Source of the DNA: Acinetobacter nosocomialis
GTDB taxonomy: Bacteria > Pseudomonadota > Gammaproteobacteria > Pseudomonadales > Moraxellaceae
Direction of reading: 5' to 3'
Assembly: GCA_025736915.1 (NCBI GenBank)
Contig: CP107049.1
Span: 124,001-188,000 of the forward strand
Length of the DNA: 64,000 nt
Positions 1 through 9,076 of the stretch are shown piece after piece (the stretch's first letter is position 1; the number at the start of each line of letters is the position of its first letter). Made by a program: the position numbers and the translations under genes. The notes under the pieces were generated by a model, which ran no database searches, was not told the DNA's origin, and was given only the letters and a program-made list of their open reading frames with translations.

Positions 1-21
1 TTGCCTGATGACCTTCGATGA

Positions 22-50
22 ATATATAGTGGCATAAAGCCACCATATAT
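22..50. other. Hairpin at the window edge
   Basis: An inverted repeat: ATATAT and GTGGC pair with GCCAC and ATATAT around a 5-nt loop. It is not followed by a convincing T run. It may be the 3' end of a transcript entering from outside the window. Nothing else is visible in positions 1-169. Confidence 0.4.
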
Positions 51-169
51 TTCAAGTCTATTTTTCAAACTTTTTTCAAAGCCCTTTAAGACATAAAATT
101 TGCAGTTTTAGAGCATTTAGAGATTTGTTATTTAAGAAAAGTTATTCTTCAAACAATTGAAATAAAAAA

Positions 170-265
170 TTAATTTACGAAAAGCATGACGAGTAGAACT
201 ATTATTAAAAGTAGCGGATACAACTTTGCCCGCCATAAATCAGGTAGTTTTGAGATAAATTTTTC
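170..265 (-). pseudogene. Detached 3' end of a tauE/safE-like gene
   Basis: Read on the minus strand, this encodes 31 residues plus stop, beginning EKFISKLPDLWRAKLYPLLL. That is almost identical (about 28 of 31 residues, with high nucleotide identity) to the last 31 residues of the intact TauE/SafE-family exporter at 4078-4887. There is no start codon or upstream part of the gene, so it is a remnant or a duplicated scar. Both copies have the same orientation, so they form direct repeats flanking the 266-4077 block. The plus-strand reading frame over it is only its antisense. Confidence 0.85.
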
Positions 266-267
266 AA

Positions 268-294
268 TAAAAAAAGGAAACCTTTTAGGTCTCC
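268..294 (-). terminator. Rho-independent terminator of the TetR gene
   Basis: On the minus strand GGAGACC pairs with GGTTTCC across a 5-nt loop and is followed by seven T. It lies between the stop of the TetR gene and the tauE remnant. Confidence 0.75.
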
Positions 295-351
295 TCATAT
301 TCTACACAGATTGGTTAACCCGAATCAGAGTCTTGTTAATATGCTTCTGGA

Positions 352-948
352 TTAGATTGCCAAATGTCGATCAAGGTTCTGTAAAGCAAAGCTGATTACT
401 GTCGCTAACTCTTCTTGCGAATATCCATCTCTTGCTTGAACAGATAGCCCATGGAGAACAAGCGCGTAATATTGCCCTAAAGTTTTGGGATCTGCATCTG
501 CGACCAATTGACCATCTGATTTTGCTTGAACAAATCGTTCGACTAGACTTTGGCCTCGTGCAATACGCTGTGCTTTCATCCATTCCAAAACAGCTTGGTT
601 TTCTTCACCTAGCACACTCGCTGCTGACACCACCATGCACCCATAGGAATGGTTGGTTTGCGTGTAAAGCGCTAGTGCATCTTGAAATAATTGTTTTATT
701 GCATCCTTAATATTTTTTTGCTTTAAAGCATTTTGCGCGAAATTACCTTCGTTCTTTTCATAGTGATTTACAGCCTCTCTAAACAAAGCCTCTTTTGAGC
801 CAAACGCTTTATAAATTCGAGCGGAAGCAATCCCTAAAACTTCAACTAAATCTGACATTGATGTGCCTTCATAGCCGTGAAGCCAGAAGAAATCTCTCGC
901 TTTTACGAGGGCTTCTTCTCGATCAAACTCTCTTGGTCTGCCAGCCAT
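352..948 (-). CDS. TetR/AcrR-family transcriptional regulator
   Basis: A 198-residue one-component repressor of usual TetR length. The N-terminal helix-turn-helix is clear at about residues 8-60, with GTSMSDLVEVLGIASARIYKAF followed by SKEALF; the rest is the ligand-binding and dimer domain, with no recognisable specificity. The gene is divergent from the isomerase/hydrolase operon starting at 1129. A perfect 14-bp palindrome at 1099-1112 lies between them and is the obvious operator candidate. I infer that it represses that operon in response to an unknown small molecule. Confidence 0.88.
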   Translation of the reverse strand: MAGRPREFDREEALVKARDFFWLHGYEGTSMSDLVEVLGIASARIYKAFGSKEALFREAVNHYEKNEGNFAQNALKQKNIKDAIKQLFQDALALYTQTNHSYGCMVVSAASVLGEENQAVLEWMKAQRIARGQSLVERFVQAKSDGQLVADADPKTLGQYYALVLHGLSVQARDGYSQEELATVISFALQNLDRHLAI

Positions 949-1098
949 AATGACCCTTTATCAAACTTAGTAAGTATTTTCATTATTATTCGAAAAAAAT
1001 ATTTTCACAAATAAATCAATAAGATTTATTCAAAATAGTCCTGTTTTGTTTTGATTTTCAAATAAAAAGTTGTTTTTCTCAAAAATTAAGCCTATTGT

Positions 1099-1112
1099 TT
1101 GTCGATCGACAA
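1099..1112. promoter_or_regulatory. Candidate TetR operator, 14-bp perfect palindrome
   Basis: TTGTCGATCGACAA is self-complementary over all 14 bases. It sits 16 bp before the start codon at 1129 and inside the divergent interval with the TetR gene, where a bound repressor would block transcription of the downstream operon. Confidence 0.6.
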
Positions 1113-1128
1113 CTAATTAGGTTTTATT

Positions 1129-2181
1129 ATGAAAACCATCAAAGGCCCTAGTATTCATCTTGCTCAATTTAGTGATGATATTTTCCCTTTTAACCGTCTA
1201 GAAGATATTGCTGCTTGGGTAGCAAACCAAGGCTTTGAAGCGGTACAACTTCCTGCTTGGGAGAAGCGTTTATTTGATGTCAATTTGGCAGCAGAAAGCC
1301 AAGATTATTGTGATGAAATATTAGGTACTTTAAGCAATCATGGCTTAAAAATTAGTGAGTTAACGACTCATATTTTTGGACAGTTAATGGCTGTACACCC
1401 TGCTTATGACTCAATGTGCGATAACTTTGCCCCATCTCATTTACATGGCAATTCAGCAGTTAGAACCGAGTGGGCAAAACAACAAATGCTCGCTTCAATT
1501 CAAGCATCTGCCCGTTTAGGTCTTAAAGACATGGGGACATTTTCAGGCTCTTTGGCGTGGCCTTATGTATTTCCATTTCCTCAAAGACCGTCAGGGCTTA
1601 TAGAAACGGCGTTTGATGAATTGGCACTTCGCTGGCTTCCTATTTTGAATGCTTGTGATGAACAAGACATCAACCTTTGCTATGAAATTCACCCCGGTGA
1701 AGATTTGCATGACGGCATTACATTTGAAATGTTTTTAGAGCGAACTCATAACCACCCACGTTGCCATATTCTTTTTGACCCAAGCCATTTTGTTTTGCAG
1801 CAACTGAACTATCTGGAATATATCGATATCTATAAAGATTTCATTCACATGTTTCATGTTAAAGATGCCGAATTTAATCCAACAGGTCGCCAAGGAATGT
1901 ATAGCGGCTATCAAAACTGGGGAAATCGAGCGGCTCGATTCCGTTCTACGGGTGATGGTCAAGTTGATTTTAAAGCGATTTTTTCAAAGTTAGCGCATTA
2001 CGACTACGAAGGCTGGGCAACGTTGGAGTGGGAATGCTGCCTGAAAAATAAGGATGATGGCGCACGCGAAGGTGCCGAGTTTATTAAGCAAAATATTATT
2101 CATGTCACCGATAAAGTGTTTGATGACTTTGCTGCTGCCCCTGTGAATCAGACTCAAATTAATCAGTTATTAGGTATTTAA
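1129..2181 (+). CDS. Sugar phosphate isomerase/epimerase-like TIM-barrel protein
   Basis: A 350-residue protein of the xylose isomerase-like TIM-barrel family (AP endonuclease 2 fold). Visible metal-ligand candidates are the Glu in CYEIHPGEDLHDG, the Asp and His in LFDPSHF, the His residues in MFHVKDAEF (about residue 240), and the Glu in ATLEWE (about residue 300). The family isomerises or epimerises sugars and inositols using a divalent metal; the substrate here is unknown. It is the first gene of an apparent three-gene operon with two hydrolases, 19 bp before the next, controlled by the divergent TetR. Confidence 0.82.
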   Translation: MKTIKGPSIHLAQFSDDIFPFNRLEDIAAWVANQGFEAVQLPAWEKRLFDVNLAAESQDYCDEILGTLSNHGLKISELTTHIFGQLMAVHPAYDSMCDNFAPSHLHGNSAVRTEWAKQQMLASIQASARLGLKDMGTFSGSLAWPYVFPFPQRPSGLIETAFDELALRWLPILNACDEQDINLCYEIHPGEDLHDGITFEMFLERTHNHPRCHILFDPSHFVLQQLNYLEYIDIYKDFIHMFHVKDAEFNPTGRQGMYSGYQNWGNRAARFRSTGDGQVDFKAIFSKLAHYDYEGWATLEWECCLKNKDDGAREGAEFIKQNIIHVTDKVFDDFAAAPVNQTQINQLLGI

Positions 2182-2200
2182 GGAATCGTAAGAGATCAAC

Positions 2201-3100
2201 ATGAAAACTCAATTATTCAATGAAAACTCACATAACGAATTCCAACATCATTACATTCACATCGAGAGTAAAAAATTACACTACGTGACCTTAGGGGAAG
2301 GTCCAGTTGTATTACTTATTCCGGGTTGGCCACAAACATGGTACGCGTGGTATAAGGTCATGATTGAACTAGCGAAACAGGGTTATCAAGCAATCGCTGT
2401 TGATTTACCCGGAACAGGAAATTCAGCTCCACTGGATGGAAGTTATGATACGGGGCGTATTGCTAAAATTTTATCGATGCTCATGACTGAACTTGAATAT
2501 CCAACTTATTCGGTTGTTGGTCATGATATTGGGATGTGGGTTGCCTATGCGCTTGCATCAGACTTTCCTGAGTCAGTGACTCGTCTTGCGGTAACAGAAG
2601 CTGTGATTCCCGGTTTAGCACCTGCACCTCCTATTTTTGTTGAGCCGAGTGAAAATATTTTTCTTTGGCACTTCATGTTTAACCAAACCCTTGACTTACC
2701 CGAAGCCTTAATCGCGGGCCGCGAAGATACTTATTTAAATTATATGTTTGATAAATGGTCGTGGCACAAAGATAAAGTGGCAACTGAAACTTATATTGAA
2801 GCCTATAAAATTCCGGGTCGATTAACGGCGGGTTTTAATTATTACCGTTCTATTCCAGAGACCATACGTCAAAATAAAATCAGAGAAACTAAAAGCTTAG
2901 ACATGCCAGTTTTAGCCATAGGCGCTGAACATGCCACAGACAATGCACCTTATGAAACCATGAAAAAGGTTTCACCACATTTAACCAGTGCGATTGTAAA
3001 AGACTGCGGTCATTTCATTATGGAAGAACAGTCAGAAACATTTAGCTCTCTCATTTTAGATTTTTTGCAGCAGGAAAAAAGCCATGCCTCTACTTGCTGA
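2201..3100 (+). CDS. Alpha/beta hydrolase, epoxide hydrolase-like
   Basis: A 299-residue alpha/beta hydrolase. The nucleophile elbow is GHDIG (about residue 109), so the nucleophile is Asp as in epoxide hydrolases and haloalkane dehalogenases, not Ser. The oxyanion region is PGWPQTW, matching the HGWP motif of epoxide hydrolases, and the C-terminal catalytic His is in DCGHFIMEE. Epoxide hydrolysis is the best guess; dehalogenation is possible. It follows the TIM-barrel gene by 19 bp and overlaps the next gene by 17 bp, so it is translated in one operon. Confidence 0.82.
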   Translation: MKTQLFNENSHNEFQHHYIHIESKKLHYVTLGEGPVVLLIPGWPQTWYAWYKVMIELAKQGYQAIAVDLPGTGNSAPLDGSYDTGRIAKILSMLMTELEYPTYSVVGHDIGMWVAYALASDFPESVTRLAVTEAVIPGLAPAPPIFVEPSENIFLWHFMFNQTLDLPEALIAGREDTYLNYMFDKWSWHKDKVATETYIEAYKIPGRLTAGFNYYRSIPETIRQNKIRETKSLDMPVLAIGAEHATDNAPYETMKKVSPHLTSAIVKDCGHFIMEEQSETFSSLILDFLQQEKSHASTC

Positions 3101-3995
3101 AATTGAAAACTGGCTTAAGTCCAAACCAAATACACAAGCCGTAAACTCGTTGCAAGAGCTAAGGGAACAAGTAAATAAAGACATTATTGATCAGCAAGGC
3201 ATTCAACATGATGCAAGCTATCAACAGAGTTTGTATGTTGCTGTTTCAGATGATATGGAAATTGAGGTTCGTGTTTATGTTCCCTATTCACTCGAAAATG
3301 TTGAGCAACGGCCTGCTTTAGTTTTTGCACATGGTGGCGGTTGGTGTCTGGGAAGTCTAGATGCATGGAACCGCACTTGTCGGTTGTTAGCAGAATCTAT
3401 TCAACACGTTGTATTTTCTGTGGACTATCGCTTGGCGCCAGAGTTTAAGTTCCCAACGCCTTTAAATGATTTTTTTACGGCATTACGCTATATTCATGAG
3501 AATGCTTCACTATTTGGAATTGACTCAAACCGTATAGCTGTAGGTGGAGATAGTGCGGGCGCAAATATAGCGACCGCTGCATGTCTAATGGCAAAACAAC
3601 ACCCAGAAATTAAGGTGAGCCATCAACTTCTTTTCTACCCAGCCTTAGATGCCACGATGAGCAGTAAGTCTTATCACCAATATGCCGAAGGTTATGGTTT
3701 GGAGTCATCCACAATGGTTTATTGCTGGAATCAATATGTGCAAGAGGAAAATGAAAAACAGAATGAACTTGTAAGTCCGTTACTCGCTCAGTCTTTAGAT
3801 GGACTGCCAAATGCAACCATTTTTGTTTGTGAATATGACCCTGTTCGGGATGATGGTGAAAGATATGCTCAAAAACTATGGGATGCTGGTATTCAGGTGA
3901 ACTTTCATTTATTAGATGGAATGATTCACGGCGCGATTCACATGACAGCAATTACCTCAGAAGCAAGAACGATCTATAGTAAAATTGCACTATAA
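3084..3995 (+). CDS. Alpha/beta hydrolase of the hormone-sensitive lipase family
   Basis: A 303-residue carboxylesterase or lipase of the HSL family. The HGGGW oxyanion motif is at about residue 82, the GDSAG nucleophile elbow at about 155, the Asp probably in CEYDPVRDDG, and the catalytic His in GMIHGAIH. It should hydrolyse short-chain esters in the cytoplasm; no signal peptide is visible. The start at 3084 follows an AGGAAAA ribosome site inside the end of the preceding hydrolase gene. Third gene of the TetR-controlled module. Confidence 0.85.
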   Translation: MPLLAEIENWLKSKPNTQAVNSLQELREQVNKDIIDQQGIQHDASYQQSLYVAVSDDMEIEVRVYVPYSLENVEQRPALVFAHGGGWCLGSLDAWNRTCRLLAESIQHVVFSVDYRLAPEFKFPTPLNDFFTALRYIHENASLFGIDSNRIAVGGDSAGANIATAACLMAKQHPEIKVSHQLLFYPALDATMSSKSYHQYAEGYGLESSTMVYCWNQYVQEENEKQNELVSPLLAQSLDGLPNATIFVCEYDPVRDDGERYAQKLWDAGIQVNFHLLDGMIHGAIHMTAITSEARTIYSKIAL

Positions 3996-4006
3996 CCATC
4001 TATTCA

Positions 4007-4055
4007 TAGCTAGCATTTATAAATACGTAATATGTTGATTTATAGGTGCTAGCTA
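4007..4055. other. Long hairpin between convergent genes
   Basis: TAGCTAGCA and TATAAAT pair with ATTTATA and TGCTAGCTA (9 + 7 bp with a 2-nt internal loop). It lies 12 bp past the lipase-family stop, between convergent genes. It probably acts as a transcript 3' end, though the T run is poor. Confidence 0.5.
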
Positions 4056-4077
4056 CGGTAACAAATTAAATCAATAA

Positions 4078-4887
4078 TTAATTGCCAACAAGCATCACCA
4101 GCAAAACCAAGATTAAAAGTAATGGATACAACTTTGCACGCCATAAATCAGGTAGTTTTGAAATAAATTTTTCTGAAAAATATAGCCCGATCCATGTTCC
4201 AGCAACCAAGAATAAAGCAGCTTCTAACCAGATTAGACCGATAAATCCACTAGGTGCCCATGTAGATTGCCAAAGTGACAACACACAATAAGTTAGCGTT
4301 GCAGTTAAAGACAAAGGCAGCGTGAGAATGTTTGCAATAGCCGCAGCCTCTGCCATAGAACTACCCCGCCGCCGTAATAAAGGAACCGTCATTACACTGC
4401 CACCCACACCTAAAAGTGCTGCAACCCAACCAATTATTCCGCCTTTAATGAGTTCACTGTTTTGACCATAGTTTTGCTTTTGCACTGATGTCACCATAAA
4501 CCCAGCTCGGTAATAACAATCAATAATGGTTACAAACACATAGCCCATAAATATCCAGCGAAGCCAATTTCCATTAAATAATGAAGCCATGACCGCACCG
4601 ACAACTCCACCCAATGCGATACCACTCCATAAAAAGCGGATTTTTTGCCAATCTATATGTCCAGACCGATAGTGTCGAAAAGTTGCAAAACTTGCCGAAC
4701 ACAGCATCACAAAAGCTGATGTAGCTACGGCGATTTGCATCGCATGTACCCCAACCATACTTTCGCTACTGTACTTTTGAATAATGACTGTATAAAGCAA
4801 AGGTACAGCAACAAAACCGCCGCCAAAACCAAATAACCAAGTGGTAACACCGGAAAGTAGTCCAAATAAAAATAGCTCATATAGCAT
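4078..4887 (-). CDS. TauE/SafE-family membrane transporter
   Basis: A polytopic inner-membrane protein of 269 residues and about eight hydrophobic segments, typical of TauE/SafE anion exporters (sulfite or organosulfonates). The N-terminal FGFGGGFVAVPLL and the second-half VAALLGVGGSVMTVPLL are the paired glycine-rich repeats of the family. I chose ATG 4887 (GAGGAA ribosome site 7 bp upstream) over the GTG at 4902. It is divergent from an AraC gene. Its last 31 codons are duplicated at 170-265, so the region upstream of the window start has been rearranged. Confidence 0.87.
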   Translation of the reverse strand: MLYELFLFGLLSGVTTWLFGFGGGFVAVPLLYTVIIQKYSSESMVGVHAMQIAVATSAFVMLCSASFATFRHYRSGHIDWQKIRFLWSGIALGGVVGAVMASLFNGNWLRWIFMGYVFVTIIDCYYRAGFMVTSVQKQNYGQNSELIKGGIIGWVAALLGVGGSVMTVPLLRRRGSSMAEAAAIANILTLPLSLTATLTYCVLSLWQSTWAPSGFIGLIWLEAALFLVAGTWIGLYFSEKFISKLPDLWRAKLYPLLLILVLLVMLVGN

Positions 4888-4985
4888 CGTTATCTTCCTC
4901 ACATTTATAGAGGCATGATATAAAATAGCTCTATGGCAAACTAACGTAGAAAAGCCATCTTTTTATTTATTTCAGACAAAAATAT

Positions 4986-5774
4986 ATGCGTAATATTCCA
5001 ATTAACGATGTAGACCATCTACCACAAGCGGTTTTAGCGTTAGGATCGGACTATCCTGCTGATACTTTGTTAGATACGCATAGCCATCGCCGTGCTCAGT
5101 TCTTATATGCACCCGAAGGGCTTATGAAAGTTGAAACTGAAGATGGACAATGGCTCGTGTTACCGTACAGTGGCGTATGGATACCCGCAGGCAAACCACA
5201 TCAGGTATGGCTATCTAAAGTCAGTACTTATAGTTTGTATATAGAAGTAAGTAATGCCCCAAGACAGGCAAACTATTGCGAGGTCGTGCAAGTTTCACCG
5301 CTAATGCATCAGTTACTGATTCAAGCAAATCAACTGCCTGTTGACTACCAACGTTCAGGCCGTGACGGCGCTGTTATCGATTTATTGTTATATGAATTAG
5401 AAGCTGCACCAGCCCTGCCTCTGTTTATTCCATTGCCTCACAACACATTACTATCTAATCAGTGTGCTGAGTTTATGGAGCATCCCGATATTCATAGCAG
5501 CCCTAAAGATTGGGCACATGTCCATAATAAAAGTGAACGAACTTTTCATCGTTGGTTTAAGTCAGAAACGGGCATGTCATTTCAGGCTTGGCGTAATCGA
5601 GTCTGCATCATCTATGCTTTAAATGCGTTAAAAGCAGATATCTCGATTACTGAAATTGCCTTTAGTTTGGGCTATGAGCACTCGGCAGCATTTACTGCAA
5701 TGTTCAGTAAAATTATGGGTTATCCACCTACCCATTTTCAAAAAAGATTTCATACGCATGATAAAGCACTATAA
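4986..5774 (+). CDS. AraC-family regulator with N-terminal cupin
   Basis: A 262-residue regulator: an N-terminal cupin-like sensor (HSHRRAQFLY, then PYSGVWIPAGKPHQVW, about residues 30-80) and a C-terminal double helix-turn-helix (about 165-260, ending SITEIAFSLGYEHSAAFTAMF and GYPPTHFQKRF). The layout matches regulators that control a neighbouring transporter. It is divergent from the tauE-like gene at 98 bp, which is the likely target. Its end overlaps the convergent GNAT gene by 6 bp. Confidence 0.88.
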   Translation: MRNIPINDVDHLPQAVLALGSDYPADTLLDTHSHRRAQFLYAPEGLMKVETEDGQWLVLPYSGVWIPAGKPHQVWLSKVSTYSLYIEVSNAPRQANYCEVVQVSPLMHQLLIQANQLPVDYQRSGRDGAVIDLLLYELEAAPALPLFIPLPHNTLLSNQCAEFMEHPDIHSSPKDWAHVHNKSERTFHRWFKSETGMSFQAWRNRVCIIYALNALKADISITEIAFSLGYEHSAAFTAMFSKIMGYPPTHFQKRFHTHDKAL

Positions 5775-6257
5775 AGATTTACTCATGTGAATGGTGTCAT
5801 AGGTATCGATCCATTCTCTTTTAATAACGTCAAAGCCTTGAAGCCGCCAAAACTCTTCAGCCGCTGGCAAAAATGGATGAGTGTGCAAATACAAAGTCGT
5901 AATTTCATTGTTTTTTGCATGGCTAAACAACATGTCACATAGCTGAGTTGCGATACCATTACGGCGGTATTCAGGCAATACAAACAACTTAACCACTTCC
6001 ACTGTATTAGATGGCAAATTTAAATCAAAACGATGGTCATACGCCCGATATGCAATAGTGCCAATAATACGGTTTTTATCTTTTACGGTAATAAAGCAAC
6101 CTAATGGATCATTAACATAATATTGCCCAAAATTTTTTAAATCTTTGGGAACTTGCCCATGATAGATTTCTGGGAATAATAAATGTCTTGTATAAAGTGC
6201 AAACTCTACAGCAGATGCATAGTCTGATTTGTCAGCTAGATGATAGTGAAAAGTCAT
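5769..6257 (-). CDS. GNAT-family N-acetyltransferase
   Basis: A 162-residue GNAT protein. The acetyl-CoA motif A is visible as VEVVKLFVLPEYRRNGIATQL (about residues 75-95). The acceptor is unknown. I chose ATG 6257, which sits 2 bp after the ATPase gene stop; a TTG at 6269 would overlap it. It is the last gene of the ABC importer operon, so it may modify the imported chelate or a partner, but that is inference. Confidence 0.85.
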   Translation of the reverse strand: MTFHYHLADKSDYASAVEFALYTRHLLFPEIYHGQVPKDLKNFGQYYVNDPLGCFITVKDKNRIIGTIAYRAYDHRFDLNLPSNTVEVVKLFVLPEYRRNGIATQLCDMLFSHAKNNEITTLYLHTHPFLPAAEEFWRLQGFDVIKREWIDTYDTIHMSKSL

Positions 6258-6259
6258 AT

Positions 6260-7024
6260 TTATAGCCAAGAATGGTCAGGGATAAAAATGGTTTTGTCTT
6301 GAATCATGGCTTCATGAAACTCAACATCATAGACACTTTTTAAAAACTTCGGATCGGTGATTCGTGTTTTAGATTCAGGCTTAACTACTTCATGTTGGCG
6401 CATAAAAAACAAATGATCTGCAAATAAAAAAGCCAAGTTGGGATCATGCATAATCGCAATCACCGTAAAATTTTGCCGCGACAACTGACGCAATTTTTTC
6501 ATTAAATAAGACTGGTAATAAACATCGAGATGATTGGTTGGCTCATCAAGCAAAATCACTTTGGGTGCTTGCACTAAAATTCGGGCAATCATAACCAATT
6601 GCCTTTCACCACCTGATAGTTCTGTATAAGGACGGTCACGTAAATGCTCAATATCTAAATCAAGCAAAGCTTGGTCTACACGTTCCCAGTCTGATTTTGA
6701 AGGTCTATATCTGCTAAAAGCGGCACGTCCCGTAATTACTACATCCTTAACTGAAAATGGAAATACGGTTTTATGAAACTGTGGTAAAAAGCCCAGTAAC
6801 GCAGCCCGATCTTTACCTTTAAAGTCTGATAATGGTTTTCCAGAGTAACGGATCAACCCATCTTTTACAGGTTCTAAGCCCGCCATCAATTTAAAAAGTG
6901 TCGATTTGCCACAGCCATTGCGCCCTAAAATGACGGAAAACTGATTTTCAGGAAACTCCAGATGAATGTTTTTGAGAACCTGTTTATGCCCATAGGCATA
7001 ATTTAACTGATCAATTTGAATCAT
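6260..7024 (-). CDS. ABC importer ATPase, FecE/BtuD/FepC type
   Basis: A 254-residue ATP-binding subunit. The Walker A is GRNGCGKST (about residue 36), the Q-loop is in LGFLPQ, the signature is LSGGERQ, the Walker B is VILLDEPTNHLD and the H-loop is IAIMHD. This is the siderophore/heme/cobalamin type II importer subfamily. The ATG at 7024 overlaps the permease stop (ATGA), giving tight coupling. It powers uptake through the adjoining permease. Confidence 0.92.
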   Translation of the reverse strand: MIQIDQLNYAYGHKQVLKNIHLEFPENQFSVILGRNGCGKSTLFKLMAGLEPVKDGLIRYSGKPLSDFKGKDRAALLGFLPQFHKTVFPFSVKDVVITGRAAFSRYRPSKSDWERVDQALLDLDIEHLRDRPYTELSGGERQLVMIARILVQAPKVILLDEPTNHLDVYYQSYLMKKLRQLSRQNFTVIAIMHDPNLAFLFADHLFFMRQHEVVKPESKTRITDPKFLKSVYDVEFHEAMIQDKTIFIPDHSWL

Positions 7025-8031
7025 GCCCAATGAGTCCTCTGTGTTTTCATTAATAATAAGAAAAATGGCGCACCAAGTAGCATGGTAAAAATACCAATCG
7101 GTATTTCAAAGGTTAGAAAAACCCGAGAAAAGTTATCAATCATGAGTAGAAAACTACCGCCTAACACCATGTTGGCAGGAATACTGTAGCGGTGATCTGG
7201 CCCAACCAACATTCTCATAATATGCGGCATAAACAACCCATATAAACTAATAATGCCAGCAGCAGCCACAGAAGTTGATGTACATACAGTCACTAGTACA
7301 ATTAAAAGAAGCTGCTCCCAACGCGGATTAACACCCACCGCCTGCGCTTCTTCAGCACCGAGTGCCATTAAGTTTAAGCGCCAACGCATTGCAAATAATC
7401 CGAGAAGGCCAATACAAATAGGAAGCACGGCGTATTGAACCTTTTGCCAAGATGCCTGATGTAAGTTGCCCATCGTCCATTGCACAATGGCTTGTAATTT
7501 AAATGGATCACTTAGATATTGAATAACTGTAAGTCCTGCCAAAAACAGCCCCGATACAATCATGCCGGATAAAATTACCATCACTAAAGACGTCTGGCTT
7601 TCATGTTTTTGATGTGCAAATAAATACGTTAAAGCAACAGCACAAACACCAAAAATAAAGGCGGATAGATTTGGTGAAAGCCAACTTAGAGAAAGTGCCA
7701 AAGCTGCACCAAACGCGGCACCAGAAGAAATACCGAGTACATACGAGTCAACCAAAGGATTACGAAACAATGCCTGTAAACCGTTACCCGCTGTTGCTAA
7801 CGCAGCTCCCACCATAAAGGTCAGTAAAATTCTGGGTAATCTGACATTGACTAGTATGTTTTGCATCAGCCTAAATTGTTCAGCATCAAAATATGGCGTA
7901 CCAAAGACTGCTTGCACACCCCACCGCAAATAGTCCCATGCACTCAAGGTTTGCGTAGGCCCAATGAGCAAAGAGATAAAAATCATCATAAACGGTAACG
8001 GGTAAAACCAATAATATTTCAGTTTTTCCAT
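7021..8031 (-). CDS. FecCD-family metal-chelate ABC permease
   Basis: A 336-residue inner-membrane permease of the FecCD/BtuC family, with about ten hydrophobic segments. Typical family stretches are VNVRLPRILLTFMVG, AGNGLQALFRNPLVDSYVLG and GLFMPHIMRMLVGPDHR. It would form a homodimer with the ATPase. The substrate could be ferric siderophore, heme or cobalamin; no TonB receptor lies nearby to decide. It starts 2 bp after the binding-protein stop. Confidence 0.92.
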   Translation of the reverse strand: MEKLKYYWFYPLPFMMIFISLLIGPTQTLSAWDYLRWGVQAVFGTPYFDAEQFRLMQNILVNVRLPRILLTFMVGAALATAGNGLQALFRNPLVDSYVLGISSGAAFGAALALSLSWLSPNLSAFIFGVCAVALTYLFAHQKHESQTSLVMVILSGMIVSGLFLAGLTVIQYLSDPFKLQAIVQWTMGNLHQASWQKVQYAVLPICIGLLGLFAMRWRLNLMALGAEEAQAVGVNPRWEQLLLIVLVTVCTSTSVAAAGIISLYGLFMPHIMRMLVGPDHRYSIPANMVLGGSFLLMIDNFSRVFLTFEIPIGIFTMLLGAPFFLLLMKTQRTHWA

Positions 8032-8033
8032 AT

Positions 8034-9053
8034 TTATTGCACCAACGCCTTTGCAAGGTGCTCACCATACAACTTGGTTAAAATACGCTGTTGTAAGGCA
8101 CTTACAGGTAAATCGGACTGTTCAGGGTAAATGCTGTGGTTCAAATAAATCGCCGTAATAATGATTTTGATGGTATGTGGGTTATAAATAAATGCAGGGC
8201 TCAAATTAAATACCTTACGGTTTTGTACGGCACTTAAGCCTTGTAATTCTTTGCGTTCATAAATCAGTTTTGGGTTGGTGTTCCAAAGCACAATATTGTC
8301 AGGATTCCATTCTATGAGAGTCTCGGGGTTTACATTAGGTTGATTGGCATTGGTCTGAACAATGTTGTAAGCACCTGCCAGTTCAATAAAGTCATTGGTA
8401 ATTGACTGACGTCCCGAAGTGGAAAAAATTCGCCCACCTGACCACGCATAGTAAATCGATTGCTTATTTGGCTGACGTGCTGTTTTGGCTGTGACTTCTG
8501 CCATAATTTCATCAGAAAAACTCAAAATTTCTTGAGCTCGCTTTTGAGCTCCACTTAGAACAGCAATTTCAGATAGCTCTTCTTTCACTTGCTGGTAAGT
8601 GCCAGACTCCATTACATATACAGCGATACCAAACTGTCGTAATAATGCGATCGTTTGGGTCTGCCCGCTCCCCAAAATTACTAAATCGGGTTTCAACAAC
8701 ACAAGACTTTCAATATTGGTTGCATTGGCACCTTGTGAAGGCGTTGCAAGCTGTTTATTGGCAATGCGTTGATCTATTTTTGAATAGGCGTTAAATAATA
8801 AAGGTTGAATGTATACTTCGGCTGGTATGCCAATCACTTTATGACCTTGCCCTAGCATATATAAGCCATCTAAACCTGACTCAAATAGAGAAACAATTCT
8901 TTGCGCTGGCTTGGCTACACACACTTTTGTATTTGTACTATCAAAAACGCATATCGAATGACCTACTAAGTTTTCTTTAGTTTTTCTACTTTGTTCAGAT
9001 GAAGAACATCCACATAGAATGAGTAAAGTGAGGATTGAAGCCCAAAACCTCAT
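8034..9053 (-). CDS. Periplasmic chelate-binding lipoprotein of the ABC importer
   Basis: A FecB/BtuF-like substrate-binding protein of about 339 residues. I chose the Met at 9053, because it begins MRFWASILTLLILCGCSSSE, a lipoprotein signal with the lipidated Cys after LCG; the longer frame from 9083 adds ten residues before it. The helical-backbone binding fold is suggested by QRIVSLFESGLDGLYMLGQ, LLKPDLVILGSG and LIEWNPDNIVLW. It is first in a four-gene operon: binding protein, permease, ATPase, GNAT. Confidence 0.88.
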   Translation of the reverse strand: MRFWASILTLLILCGCSSSEQSRKTKENLVGHSICVFDSTNTKVCVAKPAQRIVSLFESGLDGLYMLGQGHKVIGIPAEVYIQPLLFNAYSKIDQRIANKQLATPSQGANATNIESLVLLKPDLVILGSGQTQTIALLRQFGIAVYVMESGTYQQVKEELSEIAVLSGAQKRAQEILSFSDEIMAEVTAKTARQPNKQSIYYAWSGGRIFSTSGRQSITNDFIELAGAYNIVQTNANQPNVNPETLIEWNPDNIVLWNTNPKLIYERKELQGLSAVQNRKVFNLSPAFIYNPHTIKIIITAIYLNHSIYPEQSDLPVSALQQRILTKLYGEHLAKALVQ

Positions 9054-9076
9054 TACACCTCTCCACGCACAAATAT

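Noticed and set aside
186..395. Plus-strand frame with a twin at 4082-4291
   Set aside because: Both are antisense readings of the tauE 3' end; the real signal is the duplicated minus-strand segment.
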